From: Sambucus nigra
Taxonomy: Eukaryota > Streptophyta > Magnoliopsida > Dipsacales > Adoxaceae
Direction of reading: 5' to 3'
Assembly: GCA_949130495.1 (NCBI GenBank)
Contig: OX422213.1
Coordinates: 54,322,284-54,386,283, forward strand
DNA: 64,000 nt
Part shown: piece by piece, positions 10,617-21,430 of the stretch
How positions within the stretch are numbered: position 1 is the first letter of the stretch
Layout of the letters: the number at the start of each line of letters is the position of its first letter
Translations under genes and position numbers: made by a program
The notes under the pieces: generated by a model
Told to the model about the DNA's origin: nothing
The model's database searches: none
Seen by the model: only the letters and a program-made list of their open reading frames with translations

Positions 10617-11590
10617 TTCATATTCTTTGTTTTTAATATGTGATTCAACTTTTAGGTTTTCGTGGGTTTGGATTCTTTGGTACAAATAAGATTTATGGCT
10701 CATTTTGGTTGTATTCTTTGGTTTTGTATGTGATTCAACTTTAGGGTTTGTGGGTTTGAATTCTTTGGAACAAATAAGATTTATGGCTTATTATAGAAGT
10801 ATATATATGTGCTTCTTTCTCAGACGTTTATTTTGGTTTTGTAGGTACCAATTTGGTTATACTTTGTGTATATTTGGCTCTATAAAATCAGTTATATTTA
10901 TGTTTGATAGATTTATAAGGTTCTATATGTTTTAGGTTTTAATAATTTTACTAATTAGGGTATACTCTACTAATTCATGTATGAAAGTGATTTATAGGGT
11001 TCTAATACTAAATCGGTTTTTGTATTTAAATATTCTTGAGTGTCAAGTTCTTACCACTATGCCCTGTTTTTTACTTTCTAATTTATGGGTTTGGATTCTT
11101 TGGTACAAATAAGATTTATGTCTCATTTTAGTTGTATTCTTTGGTTTTGTATGTGACTCGACTTTAGGGTTTTGTGGGTTTGGATTCTTTGGTACAAATC
11201 AGATTTGTGGCTCATTTTGGATGTATTCTTTGTTTTTTATTATGCGATTCAACTTTAGGGCTTGTGGGTTTGGATTCTTTGGTACAAATAATATTTATGG
11301 CTTATTGTAAAAGTATATGTGCTTCTTTCTCTGACGTTTATTTTGGTTTTGTAGGTATTAATCTGGCTATACTTTGTGTATATTTGGCTTCGTAAAATCA
11401 TGTATATATATGTTTGATAGATTTATAAGGTTGTATATTTTTTAGGTTTTAATAATTTTATTAATTAGGGTATACTCCACTAATTCGTGTATGAAAGTGA
11501 TTTATAGGGTTCTAATACTAAATCGGTTTTTGTATTTAAATATTCTCGAGTGTCAAGTTCTTACCACTAAGCCGTGTTTTTTACTTTCTA
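10617..11590. repeat. 510-bp tandem duplication containing 88-bp subrepeats
   Basis: Sequence from about 10660 to 11080 recurs from about 11170 to 11590. The offset is exactly 510 bp at two anchor points (10823/11333 and 10981/11491). Within it, a unit starting GGGTTTGGATTCTTTGG begins at 10664, 10752, 11087, 11176 and 11266, so adjacent units are 88-90 bp apart. The frames over it (10705-10935, 11174-11395) are similar only because the DNA is duplicated. Confidence 0.85.
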
Positions 11591-12950
11591 AATCTCATGT
11601 AATTAGTGAATATTTTATGAATTTAGTGTATCTTTGCTCTACTTTTACCATTATGCTCTATTTTAATTGTTTTGTCATTATGTTCTGTGCATCTCAGGTG
11701 CTCAGTTATAAATCTTACGCAATTGTGTTTTATATGTTCTCAAAGTATTAATAGTTGTGCATCTTAGGTGCTCATTTGATATGATATGTTGGAGCATTCC
11801 AAATGACTATTAGACCATTGCATTGAGAGGTTCCAAAGGGCAAGGTACATTTTATGTCAATCTAAAAATTCAATATTATATGAATGTACTTTTTTAATGT
11901 CACTTTTATTAACAAGATGAGTCCATTCATGGATCATACCTATGTTAATATATTAATGTACTTTTTTGTCTGGAGGTTGTATGAATGCTTGAAATACTAT
12001 GTGATTATGGTCCTGATTGTGGAGTTTCTTGGGATATTGAGTTCATGACTTCTTATTACTGCACATTTTCTACTTTAGCTTATCTTTCTTAAGTTATGTG
12101 ATTTTCTATTGCGGAAAACTGAATTTATTTACATTCAAAATATGTACTCACAAGTTTATACTAAAACATTTTTTAAAAGCAATATGGTTGTTGGGGAGAG
12201 GAAATCCATATGCAATAAGATATAAAATTCTATATACATTTGTCTTCAAAGTTGTTGTTTTATTATAAGTTCACTTTCAACCAAACATTTGATAGGATAT
12301 GTACTTCTTAGATAGTTTGATAGTGCCTTTGATTAGTCAGTTCACTTTGATTATAATTCCATTTGTATTTGGCGGCAATTTTATTTACTTTTTCTTTGAC
12401 TATACATGTATATGTCCATATCATTGTACAATTAGTGAAATGTGTGTTCTCTTCTTTATGAGTGTTCTACTTTTCTCCATCCCTAACTTGATAAAATATT
12501 ACAACACCCGGTTCAAATTTTGCTGCTAGGTGATTCAACCACTGAACTTGATAATGTATATTTTGTTTCAAATATTTCTCTGAATCAGAAATCCATACTA
12601 TTTAAGTGGGTTTGCTATTTTTTTTTGTCCATCTTTTTTTTAAATATTTATAGATTGTTATAATCTCTCTCCCACAAACATTCACCCACCCATAGCTAAA
12701 TGTTGTTGCACTTTCTACATTTATACTCTGGTTAATGTCAGTTAAACCCTCTCCCAGAGACTGTCTATTATTATTAATTTTTGTTTATTATGATTAATTT
12801 TTGGAGTAGTCGTTTATACAGAGATAAGAAAGAGACAACTTGCTACCTACCATTATTCTCTAAATATTTCTCACTGGTACGACTTGATCTTTTCCTTCTC
12901 TATTTATTCTAAATTTCTAACTGGTTTCAAGTTGTTATGGTACTGATGGC
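11591..12950. other. AT-rich non-coding stretch left of element A
   Basis: No gene, RNA or repeat is recognised. Frames at 11491-11751 and 12299-12529 are hydrophobic AT-rich chance frames. Confidence 0.4.
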
Positions 12951-12955
12951 ATTAT
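12951..12955. repeat. Target-site duplication of element A, left copy (ATTAT)
   Basis: ATTAT directly precedes the LTR start TGTAACAACC and is identical to 28806-28810. The length of 5 bp is usual for Ty3/gypsy integrase. Confidence 0.92.
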
Positions 12956-13410
12956 TGTAACAACCGAGGTTTTTGAAGGACTATTTTATACTATTTTGCC
13001 TAATGGGCTAATTTTATAAAATAGGGGATGTTGGAGTAAATATTATTTCCCGTGAGACTTAGGGGTAATATTTACTATGTTTTGTCTATTTACCGTTATG
13101 AGAAGGTAAATAGCATTATATTGTGTATTTTGCGTCGTTATATGTAAAACGACGGTTATGACCTATATTTAAATTTGTGTATAATTATGAAATAAAATGA
13201 AATTGGAACGTAAAAACAGTTCACACTTTCCCCGAATGCCAAAATAGGGGGGGCGGTTGTTTTTAGAATAGTCGAGATAGTCGAAATAAGTGCCACGTTG
13301 TATTTTTGGGTTTCGGGCACTTTTTTACGCGTTATGACTCAATTAAGTGGTTACGAGTCATTTTAGTGGTGTATTAACATTTAACAGTGGGGATTTATGT
13401 TTTTGAGACC

Positions 13411-13420
13411 CATATAAGTC
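13411..13420 (+). promoter_or_regulatory. Candidate TATA box of LTR A
   Basis: CATATAAGTC is followed about 30 bp downstream by a pyrimidine- then GA-rich leader typical of a plant transcription start region. The other LTR has GTATAAGTC at 26115. No stronger TATA is seen nearby. Confidence 0.4.
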
Positions 13421-13464
13421 CCCCACCCCCTTTATTTTTCCTCATTTTTGGGAGAGAAGCCAAA

Positions 13465-13489
13465 GGAGAGAGAGAGAGAGAGAGAGAGA
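13465..13489 (+). repeat. GA microsatellite in LTR A
   Basis: About 12 GA units. The 3' LTR copy (from 26168) is shorter, as expected of replication slippage after insertion. Confidence 0.85.
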
Positions 13490-13837
13490 AAAGAGACTTG
13501 GGACAAAATGGGAGAAAGAGAGAAAATGGAAGATTTGGGCCGGATTCCGTCTCTACCGGAGGTGATCCGAGACTACGAACATCGAGGCAAGTTTCTTACT
13601 TGCTAGATATTGATTTAATGTGATAAATCTGCATGTGTAGTTAAGTTTTTAGGAGGTTTAAACCATAAATGGGTTTTGGTTGATTTTGGGTGTTTAATCC
13701 TAAATCTTATAGTTTAATTTGATTTGAAGAGAAATAATTGGTTATTTGATGTGTAGAAATGATTTTATAGTAGTATTTGTTGTTGTGGTTGGGTGAAATA
13801 CCGGGTAGAAGCTTGGATGGCTCATTAATGGCCGAAA

Positions 13838-13950
13838 CAGCTTCTCGGAGAAGAAGCTGTCTGCCAGGATCGATCGATCGAACCTGGGGGATCGATCGAT
13901 CGAAGCCTTCGATCGATCGACGGCCAGGGGTCGATCGATCGACCCCTTCT
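13838..13950 (+). repeat. Cluster of GATC-based palindromes in LTR A
   Basis: Four blocks of tandem ATCG lie in 80 bp, arranged so that neighbours pair. The 20-bp stretch at 13927-13946 (GGGG TCGATCGATCGA CCCC) is a perfect palindrome. GATCGATCGAAG and CTTCGATCGATC at about 13897-13922 form a perfect inverted repeat with a one-base centre. Upstream, CAGCTTCT and AGAAGAAGCTG form another arm pair. The copy in the 3' LTR (26531-26640) keeps all palindromes. Confidence 0.9.
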
Positions 13951-16114
13951 AAAAAGGTGAGATTTTTCTAGTTTTGTTTTAGCCCTTTTCTTTTCGGTTC
14001 AAGGTTTAGGAACCTTCCTTTGGGAAGTAATGGGGAGTCCTAGAGGGTTGTATTGGGTAGACTAATGTCCTAGGCTAAGAGTGGATATTTGGGCTTACCC
14101 GAGGGCTAGTTTGTATAGGTTAATGTCCGAATGATATAAGGGGTTAACCTAAAGATAAATTGGAAGTTAAAATATTAATGTTGAGCTTTTGGGAGACACC
14201 CCATTATGGAGACTCACTTTGAGGGTTGATGAAATAATATGAACTCTTGGAGGCTATTTTGAGGTTAGTGGCACTTTGGGTCTTAGGTCATTAATAAACA
14301 TGACTTAACGAATAAAGAATGCATGTTATAAAATATGGTACTAAATGAATAAGTACAAATGGATGATTTTTGGAAATATAAAATATGATGTTTTCAAAAT
14401 GGAGAAGTAATGTTTTTCATAAATGTTAATTTATGGATACACACCTCTCTAAATCGCTATCATAAGGGAAGTTGCGCGTGTTGTGGTGAAGCCCCCTGAC
14501 TAATGAATGCAGGGTGGATATAGTCCCTAGACCATGTGAGCGCTTGTGATTGTATTTTTCTGCGATGGTTAGGAGATTCCGGGTGTGGTCTTGACTATCC
14601 CGCAGGCACATGGTCGCTTCCCGACATTTCGATAGGATCCCAGGTTGTCTTGGTGATAGGCCCTGGAAGATGATAGCCATTTAGGGGCGCGCACACTGGG
14701 GAAACCCGGACGGGCGGTCTTAGATTGTGTTATATTATATGATATATAACTATGTTCAATAATGTGGGACATTATTGGTTATTAAAGCATTTTATGATAA
14801 TAAAATGGCTTTAATTTACATTTCCCGGATGGAAGAAGGGAAATGGGATGTTAAATACATTTTTTCGGATGGAAGAAGGAAAATGGATGAAATGAAATGA
14901 AAGTAAAGCATTTTTATGATAATAAAACTTGATTTAAATTATGTATTTTCCTGGATGGAAGAAAGGAACTAAAATTTGGTAAAGAAAGTTTTGAAATGAG
15001 ATAGTGCCATAAAGAGCACGATGAAATGCCATAAAGAGCATAAAAACTAAGAGTATATTTCCTGATAAGGAATAGAATTTCGAAATGAAATAGTATATGC
15101 TGAAAGTAATTTGGTAAACATTTGATAAAATGTTGTACCATTTATATATGTTCCTAAAGATGAATTAGGAATATTGCCATTAGATGATGGATGGGTTTAT
15201 TTTTATATTCCTTGAATAGTTGTAGATGTGACCTCCCACACGTATGCACACACATACATTTATTGATTATTTTGTGCTAGGGATCTAATGGATCTCACGA
15301 TCAACCTTGCCTAAGTAGTAGTGTATCGGGGGGGTTCCTTGTTTAAATTTCGCTTTGCGAGACACCCCACGCACGAATAGGGCATAGTGTTGAGACTGTG
15401 GAGAAGTTAGCCCTTAGTAATTAGGGTTAACTAGAGCGTCTCATCATATTGCGCTAGGTTGCTGCTAGATTGAGAGGTGAGAAATATTACTGTTATCTGC
15501 GAGAGAAGTACGCATTTAACTGTCATGCATTTTTAGTCACATGGTAATCATATCAAACCGGGCCCTGATTCGTATCTATATTTCTCTGTTTCTGCATATT
15601 CTTTTGCCGTTACAGGTGCTCTACCGCATGGACACCCGTGATTACATTTCCATTCCAGTTGTCATGGAGCTACAGCATTTTGCGGATGTTGTAGGTTACT
15701 TGTAATAGACGCTTCTTTCGATTGTACTCTAGTTTCGTTCAGTATATTTATTCGGGCGTGTTTTGCCCAAGGTATTGCACTCATTCATTATATTGTAAAT
15801 ATTGAATTGGAATACTCGATGTATTATTTGTATTGGTTTGTTCACCGACAGCTTATTCGGTGATATTTATTATATTGTCTTTCTTATTCATCGATTTTTG
15901 GTATCCACCATTTTTACAAATGGGATTGTCTAACTGTTTTTCTTTTACTTTCTAAATTTTTAAATTTGACAGTCCATTTTCTAAAATGATGGGTGGTTAT
16001 CTCATACTATTATTTTAATCGACAGTGATGCTGAGAATGGACCACCTATGATTCATGTGATTATTAGAGTATTGGACTGGCCCCCTATTATTTTAGTAGG
16101 CGGGTTGTCACAGG

Positions 16115-16126
16115 TGGTATCAGAGC
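16115..16126 (+). other. Primer binding site of element A
   Basis: TGGTATCAGAGC begins two bases after the LTR end. It is the exact plant initiator-methionine tRNA primer site. Confidence 0.95.
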
Positions 16127-16634
16127 ATTAGGTTCTAGAATCCTTAGTAATCTGTGCGAATGTTCTACGTCTTCTGCGTTTCTCTCTAAATTGATGTAGA
16201 GCCTTAAGATTTAGGGTCGTTGAATTCTCTAATGAGATTTCGTTCTCCTGCTATGTTGTGAGGACCCTAAAGATCTTTTGTGCATTCGTGTGAGACTTGT
16301 AAGTCGTTAGATGAAGGGCGTTGAGGAAGGACGTTGTGAAGGCATCATAGGATGGGATTACTAAGAACTGTAGGCTGTAGTCGGGGATGAGGGCTGCTTT
16401 GGAGGTATCTCCCTTTGTAGCATTGTTTTATATTGCTGACGTGACTACTAAGTACGGTGACAATAGTTTTCCCAAGTACCGCTGTCGGTAGAGAGTGGTA
16501 CTATGCTTGAGATTCCAAGCAATGTCAATTTGGAGTTGAGAGGTCCTTGACAAGGACCACGTGTTGAAGTTTGGTTGGATAGAGGAAGTGTAACCTCGTT
16601 CGGTGACAACGTAAGGCCCGAGAGTTTTGGCTTG
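16127..16634 (+). other. Leader and residual 5' interior of element A
   Basis: Non-coding leader after the primer site. From about 16575 an open frame runs into element B's pol, but the first 20 codons have no match in TE1, so they belong to A or to junction sequence. A's gag would be expected here and is missing. Confidence 0.6.
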
Positions 16635-19600
16635 CCACCCATTCCAGCAGTCCCAGTTCAGCAGGGGCAGCTACAGTATGGACGTGTCTATAACGTTCAC
16701 CAGGCTGCAGTTCCACAGGCACCGCTCGCAATTGAGGGTACGTTTCCTATCCATGGCACTATGGGTCGGGTATTATTTGATACGGGTGCTACACATTATT
16801 TTATAGCTACACACTTCGCGAAAGCCTTAGGATTGTTAGCTACGGCAGAGAGCACAGTGACGTGTGTCGACTCACCATTGGGGAGTGGGTCACTTATCTT
16901 CTTTATATGCCGGGGAGTGGGTGTAGGGATTGGTAGTCTGGTATTACCTGCAGATATGTTGGTATTAGATATGCATGTTCACGATGTGATTATCTGTATG
17001 GATTGGCTCGTAGCTTATAGGGCCATGATTGATTGTTTCAGCGAAAGCATTGTTTTTTCCATTCCGGGGCAAGAGATGTTCGTAGTGGTGATGCCTCGCC
17101 CAGAGGGAGGCTCGATCGCTCATTTGTATTACCTAGAGGAGGATACCTCTAAGGAGGTTGTGATTCCTTTAGATTCTATTCCAGTTGTTAGGGAGTATTC
17201 GGATGTGTTTCAGGAGATACCAGGCTTACCACCCAGTAGAGAGATAGACTTTGTTATAGACCTATTGCCATATACGAGGCCTATAGCACGTGCACCGTAC
17301 CGTATGGCTCCGGCAGAGATGCGAGAGCTACGAGATCAGATAGAGCAGCTGTTAGGTCAGGGCTTTATTCACAGGAGTACCTCACCTTGGGGCGCTCCAG
17401 TTTTGTTTGTGAAGAAGAGGGATGGTTCACTGAGATTGTGTGTGGACTACCGAGAGTTGAATAAGGTCACGATACGGAATAAGTATCCATTGCCTCGAAT
17501 TGATGACTTATTCGACCAGTTGAGAGGAGCTTCTTTCTTCTCAAAGATTGATTTGAGATCGGGATACCATCAGTTGCGTATCAGGGAGGAGGATGTCTCG
17601 AAGACTGCGTTCTTGTCGAGATATGGTTCTTACGAGTTTCGAGTTATGCCTTTTGGTTTGACCAACGCTCCAGCAGTGTTTATGGACTTGATGAACAGAG
17701 TGTTCAGGGATTTCCTAGACCAGTTTGTCATTGTCTTCATTGATGATATTCTGGTTTACTCCCAGACAGAGGAGGAGCACGCCGAGCATTTGAGGCAAGT
17801 TTTGCAGACACTTCGTCAGAACGAGTTGTATGCAAAATATGAGAAGTGCGGGTTTTGGCTGAAGGAGGTCCAGTTTTTGGGACACATTATTTCCGATCGG
17901 GGAATATCTGTTGATCCGGGGAAAGTATTCGCGGTGAGGGAGTGGGGACAGCCCACGACACCGACTGAAATTCGTAGTTTCTTGGGCCTAGCAGGATACT
18001 ACAGGAGGTTTATTCGGGGATTTTCGAAGATAGCGGGTCCTTTGACACATCTGACTCGTAAGGGTGTGCCATTCATCTGGAGTGATGCCTGTCAGTTGGC
18101 ATTTGATGAGTTAAAGGACAAATTGACCTCAGCACCTGTGTTAGAATTGCCGAGACCGGGAGTTGAGTATTTGGTTTACACCGACGCATCTTTGCAAGGA
18201 CTTGGAGGTGTATTTCAGCAGGAGAGACAGGCCATAGCTTATGCTTCCCGTAAGCTTAAGACTCATGAGAAGAATTACCCCACACACGATTTGGAGTTGG
18301 CGGCAGTGGTATTTGCCCTACGAATTTGGAGGCACTATCTTTTGGGGGAGAAGTTCCAACTGTTCACGGACCACAAGTCCCTACAATACATGTTCACGCA
18401 GAAGGAGTTGAATATGCAGAAGCGTAGGTGGCTTGAGTTTGTGAAAGACTACCAGTTCAATATCCAGTATCACCCGGGTAAGGCTAACGTGGTAGCAGAC
18501 GCGTTGAGCCGTAGACCAGCAGATGAGGTGGCAGAGGTGTGGAAGGCAAAGTGGAAGGAGTTGGGACACCAGGATGCAGTGGCCCGATCTTTCATGTCTG
18601 TGATGACCGTTACACCGCAGATTGTCACGAAGGTAGTACGGGCACAGGCTAATGACTCGTTCTGTCAGGAGTAGATAGTTCGATTACTAGCAGAGGGAGC
18701 CGAGTCCTATACCGTCAGCTCAGACGGGGGATTACGCTTCAATGGGAGATTGGTAGTTCCGAAAGGGGAGGAATTGCGACACGATGTTATGGCAGAGTCG
18801 CACGGCTCACGGTTCGCGGTACATCCCGGAGGGGACAAAATGTACCAAGACATGAGACGCCAGTATTGGTGGAGCGGTATGAAGAGAGATATCGCTGAGT
18901 TTGTTTCGAAATGCGCCACTTGTCAGCTTGTAAAAGTGTATCATCAGAGACCGGCAGGATTGCTACAGCCATTGGAGGTCCCGGTGTGGATGTGGGAGAG
19001 CATATCCATGGACTTTATCACGGGGTTGCCTACGTCGCAGAGGGGTCACGACTCCGTTTGGGTAATTGTGGACAGGTTGTTCAAGGTCGCTCACTTTTTA
19101 CCCGTAAGGACTGACTACACTACGGGACAGAATGCCCAGCTCTTCATTTCAGAGGTTGTGAGACTTCACGGTGTGCCCCTAAATATCGTGTCTGACAGAG
19201 ACAAGATATGTGTTTTGCGGTTTTGGGAGAGTTTCGAGGAGGCCATGGGCACGGAATTGTGGTTAAGTACGGCTTATCATCCGCAGACCGATGGGCAGAC
19301 CGAGCGCACAAATGAGATGTTGGAAGACATGCTACGCATGTGCATTATTGACTTTGGGGGTGGATGGGAGCAGTACCTACCACTGGTGGAGTTTTCTTAT
19401 AACAACTCCTATCAGTTCACTATTGGCATGGCTCCATTTGAGGCATTGTACGGTAGGCCTTGTCGTTCCCCAGCATGTTGGTTAGAGGTGGGGGATAACA
19501 AACTACTTGGACCGGAAGTGATTCAGGATACTTTGTCAAGGATTGAGTTGATTCGGAGTCGCATTCGGGTAGCTCAAGACAGGCAGAAGAGTTATGCTGA

Positions 19601-20066
19601 TGCGAAGAGATTTTTTAGGGATTTCCAAGTGGGGGACCAATTTTTGCTCAGGGTATCTCCTATGAAGGGGATTATGCATTTCTGGAAGAAGGGGAAGTTG
19701 GCACCGAGGTATGTGGGGCCGTTTCCTATTATTGAGCGGATCGGACCGATAGCGTATAGACTTGGGTTATCGGAGCATTTGCATCGGATTCACGATGTGT
19801 TCCATACTTCCTCGCTGAGGAAATACCTTAGAGATAATTTGGCTCATTCGCACATTGCTGTGGAGGACATCGATCTCCAACCGGATAGCTCCTACGAGGA
19901 GGGGCCGATTGCTATTTTGGACCGAAGCGAAAGGAAACTTCGGTCAAAGATAGTCCCATTAGTGCGTGTTCAGTGGCGACATCACAATGTCGAGGAGTCC
20001 ACATGAGAGCGCGAGGATGAGATGCGCGATCGTTATCCAGAGTTATTTTTAGCAGGTACCTTCTAG
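16575..20066 (+). pseudogene. Element B pol: protease-RT-RNase H-integrase-chromodomain-like tail, two nonsense codons
   Basis: One reading frame of about 1160 codons, stopped at 18672-18674 (TAG, where TE1 has glutamine) and 20004-20006 (TGA, where TE1 has tryptophan); the natural stop is the TAG at 20064-20066. Residues 1-20 come from the junction; similarity to TE1 starts at residue 21. In the first part (699 residues) the protease D-T-G-A is at 69-72, the RT F-I-D-D at 388-391, and the RNase H acidic residues near D537, E574 and D599. In the piece from 18750 (418 residues) the integrase has H-H-C-C zinc residues (near H18, H25, C55, C58), the catalytic triad D88, D149, E185, and a GPF/Y module near 323. 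The chromodomain-like tail follows the TGA. It would reverse-transcribe and integrate the element. Gag and the pol start are missing, so it is defective despite being much less decayed than TE1. Confidence 0.95.
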
Positions 20067-20096
20067 TTTCGAATTTTGAGACGAAATTCAGTTATT

Positions 20097-20108
20097 AGGG
20101 GGGAAGTA
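20097..20108 (+). other. Element B polypurine tract
   Basis: AGGGGGGAAGTA directly precedes the LTR start TGTAATACC at 20109, as in TE1. Confidence 0.88.
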
Positions 20109-20486
20109 TGTAATACCCCGTACTTTTGGCTATATTTATTTTTGGGATTAATTAATTAAATGTGAATTAATTGGAAATTAATCCGGGTAAAATACTAGCG
20201 AGTTGTGAGTTGGTATTTGACTATATTGAGTATATATGATGTTATATGAATATTGAAATATGAAATTTGTCGTGAGATTTATATACGGCAATTTGGTCAT
20301 TTTATTGGGACGCGTGTGACAGTCGCGTCGGGTTATAATTATTTTATTAATAAAAGTGAATTTAAATTTTATAAACCGTATGGTCATTTTGAGTGCGCCA
20401 ACGCGTCCGAAAGGGTCGAGATAGTCAGAAAACACTAGCCGGGGGTGTAGTTTGGGTCCCGGGGTATTTTTAGGCCATACCGGCAA

Positions 20487-20492
20487 TATAAA
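20487..20492 (+). promoter_or_regulatory. Candidate TATA box of LTR B
   Basis: AATATAAAGGG lies 378 bp into the LTR. Placement is plausible for a U3 promoter but not otherwise supported. Confidence 0.35.
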
Positions 20493-21215
20493 GGGTATTT
20501 TGGTAATTTCGTATTTTTAGGAATTAAAAATGACGAAAATTAGAGAAGTCAATCTGATTGGGAATAGACCCACTAAACCCACTAACCAACCCATATTAAC
20601 CCATTAAGCTACGGAGGTTATCATTTAGGTTTCCAACTTTCCCAAAGAAAACCCTAGCCACCATAGCCACCTTTGGAGAAGAAGCTTGGAGAAAGGGAGA
20701 GAGAGAGGGAATTCTGCAGAAAGAGAGAGAGGAAATCAACATCAAATTCAGAGACACTCAAGGCAAGTGTTTTATTATCATTCAATTTCAGAGAATGCTC
20801 TTTCCATGTGTAGGAATTTAATAAAACTGATTTGTTCTTGGTGAAATATGAAAACCCATGTATTTTGAAGGTTAGAACTTGAAATCTTGAGGAAAATTGC
20901 ATGTAGAATGTTAGGTAGATGATCATACTGATGATATTAGTTATTGGATGAAATTAAAATGGATTTAATTGGGTTAATTCATGATTTAAAATTTTAGGGT
21001 TTGTGTTCTTGAATAATTTGGGGAAAGTGTTGAGAATTGTTGATTTAATGATGATTGGGATGAATTAACTCAGTAAAATACGTTAGTTTATAACCTTGTT
21101 ATGTTTAGGAGTGATTAGAGATCTTTAAACATTGTTGGAACGAATTTTAGAGGATATTTGAGGAGTAAGAATTAATGAAAAACGAAACTTAGAAATTCTG
21201 GGCTGAAACAAGTCC

Positions 21216-21430
21216 CTCGTTAGAAGACCTTCCCAGCTCGTTCGAACGAGCTCGTTCGAACGAGCTTCTAACGAGTTGACCAGTTGCTTCTAACGAGGGG
21301 AGACTTCGTTCGATACCTTCGTTCGAACGAACTGTATTTCGTTCGAACGAGATGTCGTTAGAAGGTACAGTTCGTTCGAACGAATCGTTCGTTCAGCCTC
21401 GTTCGAACGAGACTTCTAACGAGCTGGCAG
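21216..21430 (+). repeat. Cluster of TTCGAA-centred palindromes in LTR B
   Basis: At least eight GTTCGAAC cores and several CTTCTAACGAG or CTCGTTAGAAG blocks occur in 215 bp. AGCTCGTTCGAACGAGCT is a perfect 18-bp palindrome at 21235-21252 and again, overlapping by AGCT, at 21249-21266. A shorter version is in the TE1 LTR (6596-6749). Confidence 0.9.

Larger units (their letters stand above)
12956..16112 (+). repeat. 5' LTR of element A (3157 bp)
   Basis: Starts TGTAACAACC and ends GGGTTGTCACA just before the primer binding site. Pairs with 25658-28805 over its whole length. Notable parts are a GA run (13465-13489), a palindrome cluster (13838-13950), three spaced GGATGGAAGAA motifs (near 14828, 14869 and 14953), and a module shared with A's interior (15299-15382). 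The open frames in it (13387-13623, 13777-13971, 14426-14772, 14914-15141) lack recognisable domains. Confidence 0.95.

Noticed and set aside
13777..13971. Frame with R-S-I-D-R repeats in LTR A (also 26470-26664)
   Set aside because: The peptide repeats result from the GATC palindrome cluster, not from coding constraint.
14426..15141. Minus-strand frames in LTR A, repeated at 27119-27834
   Set aside because: They occur in both LTRs because the LTRs are copies. They have no domain and run against LTR transcription.
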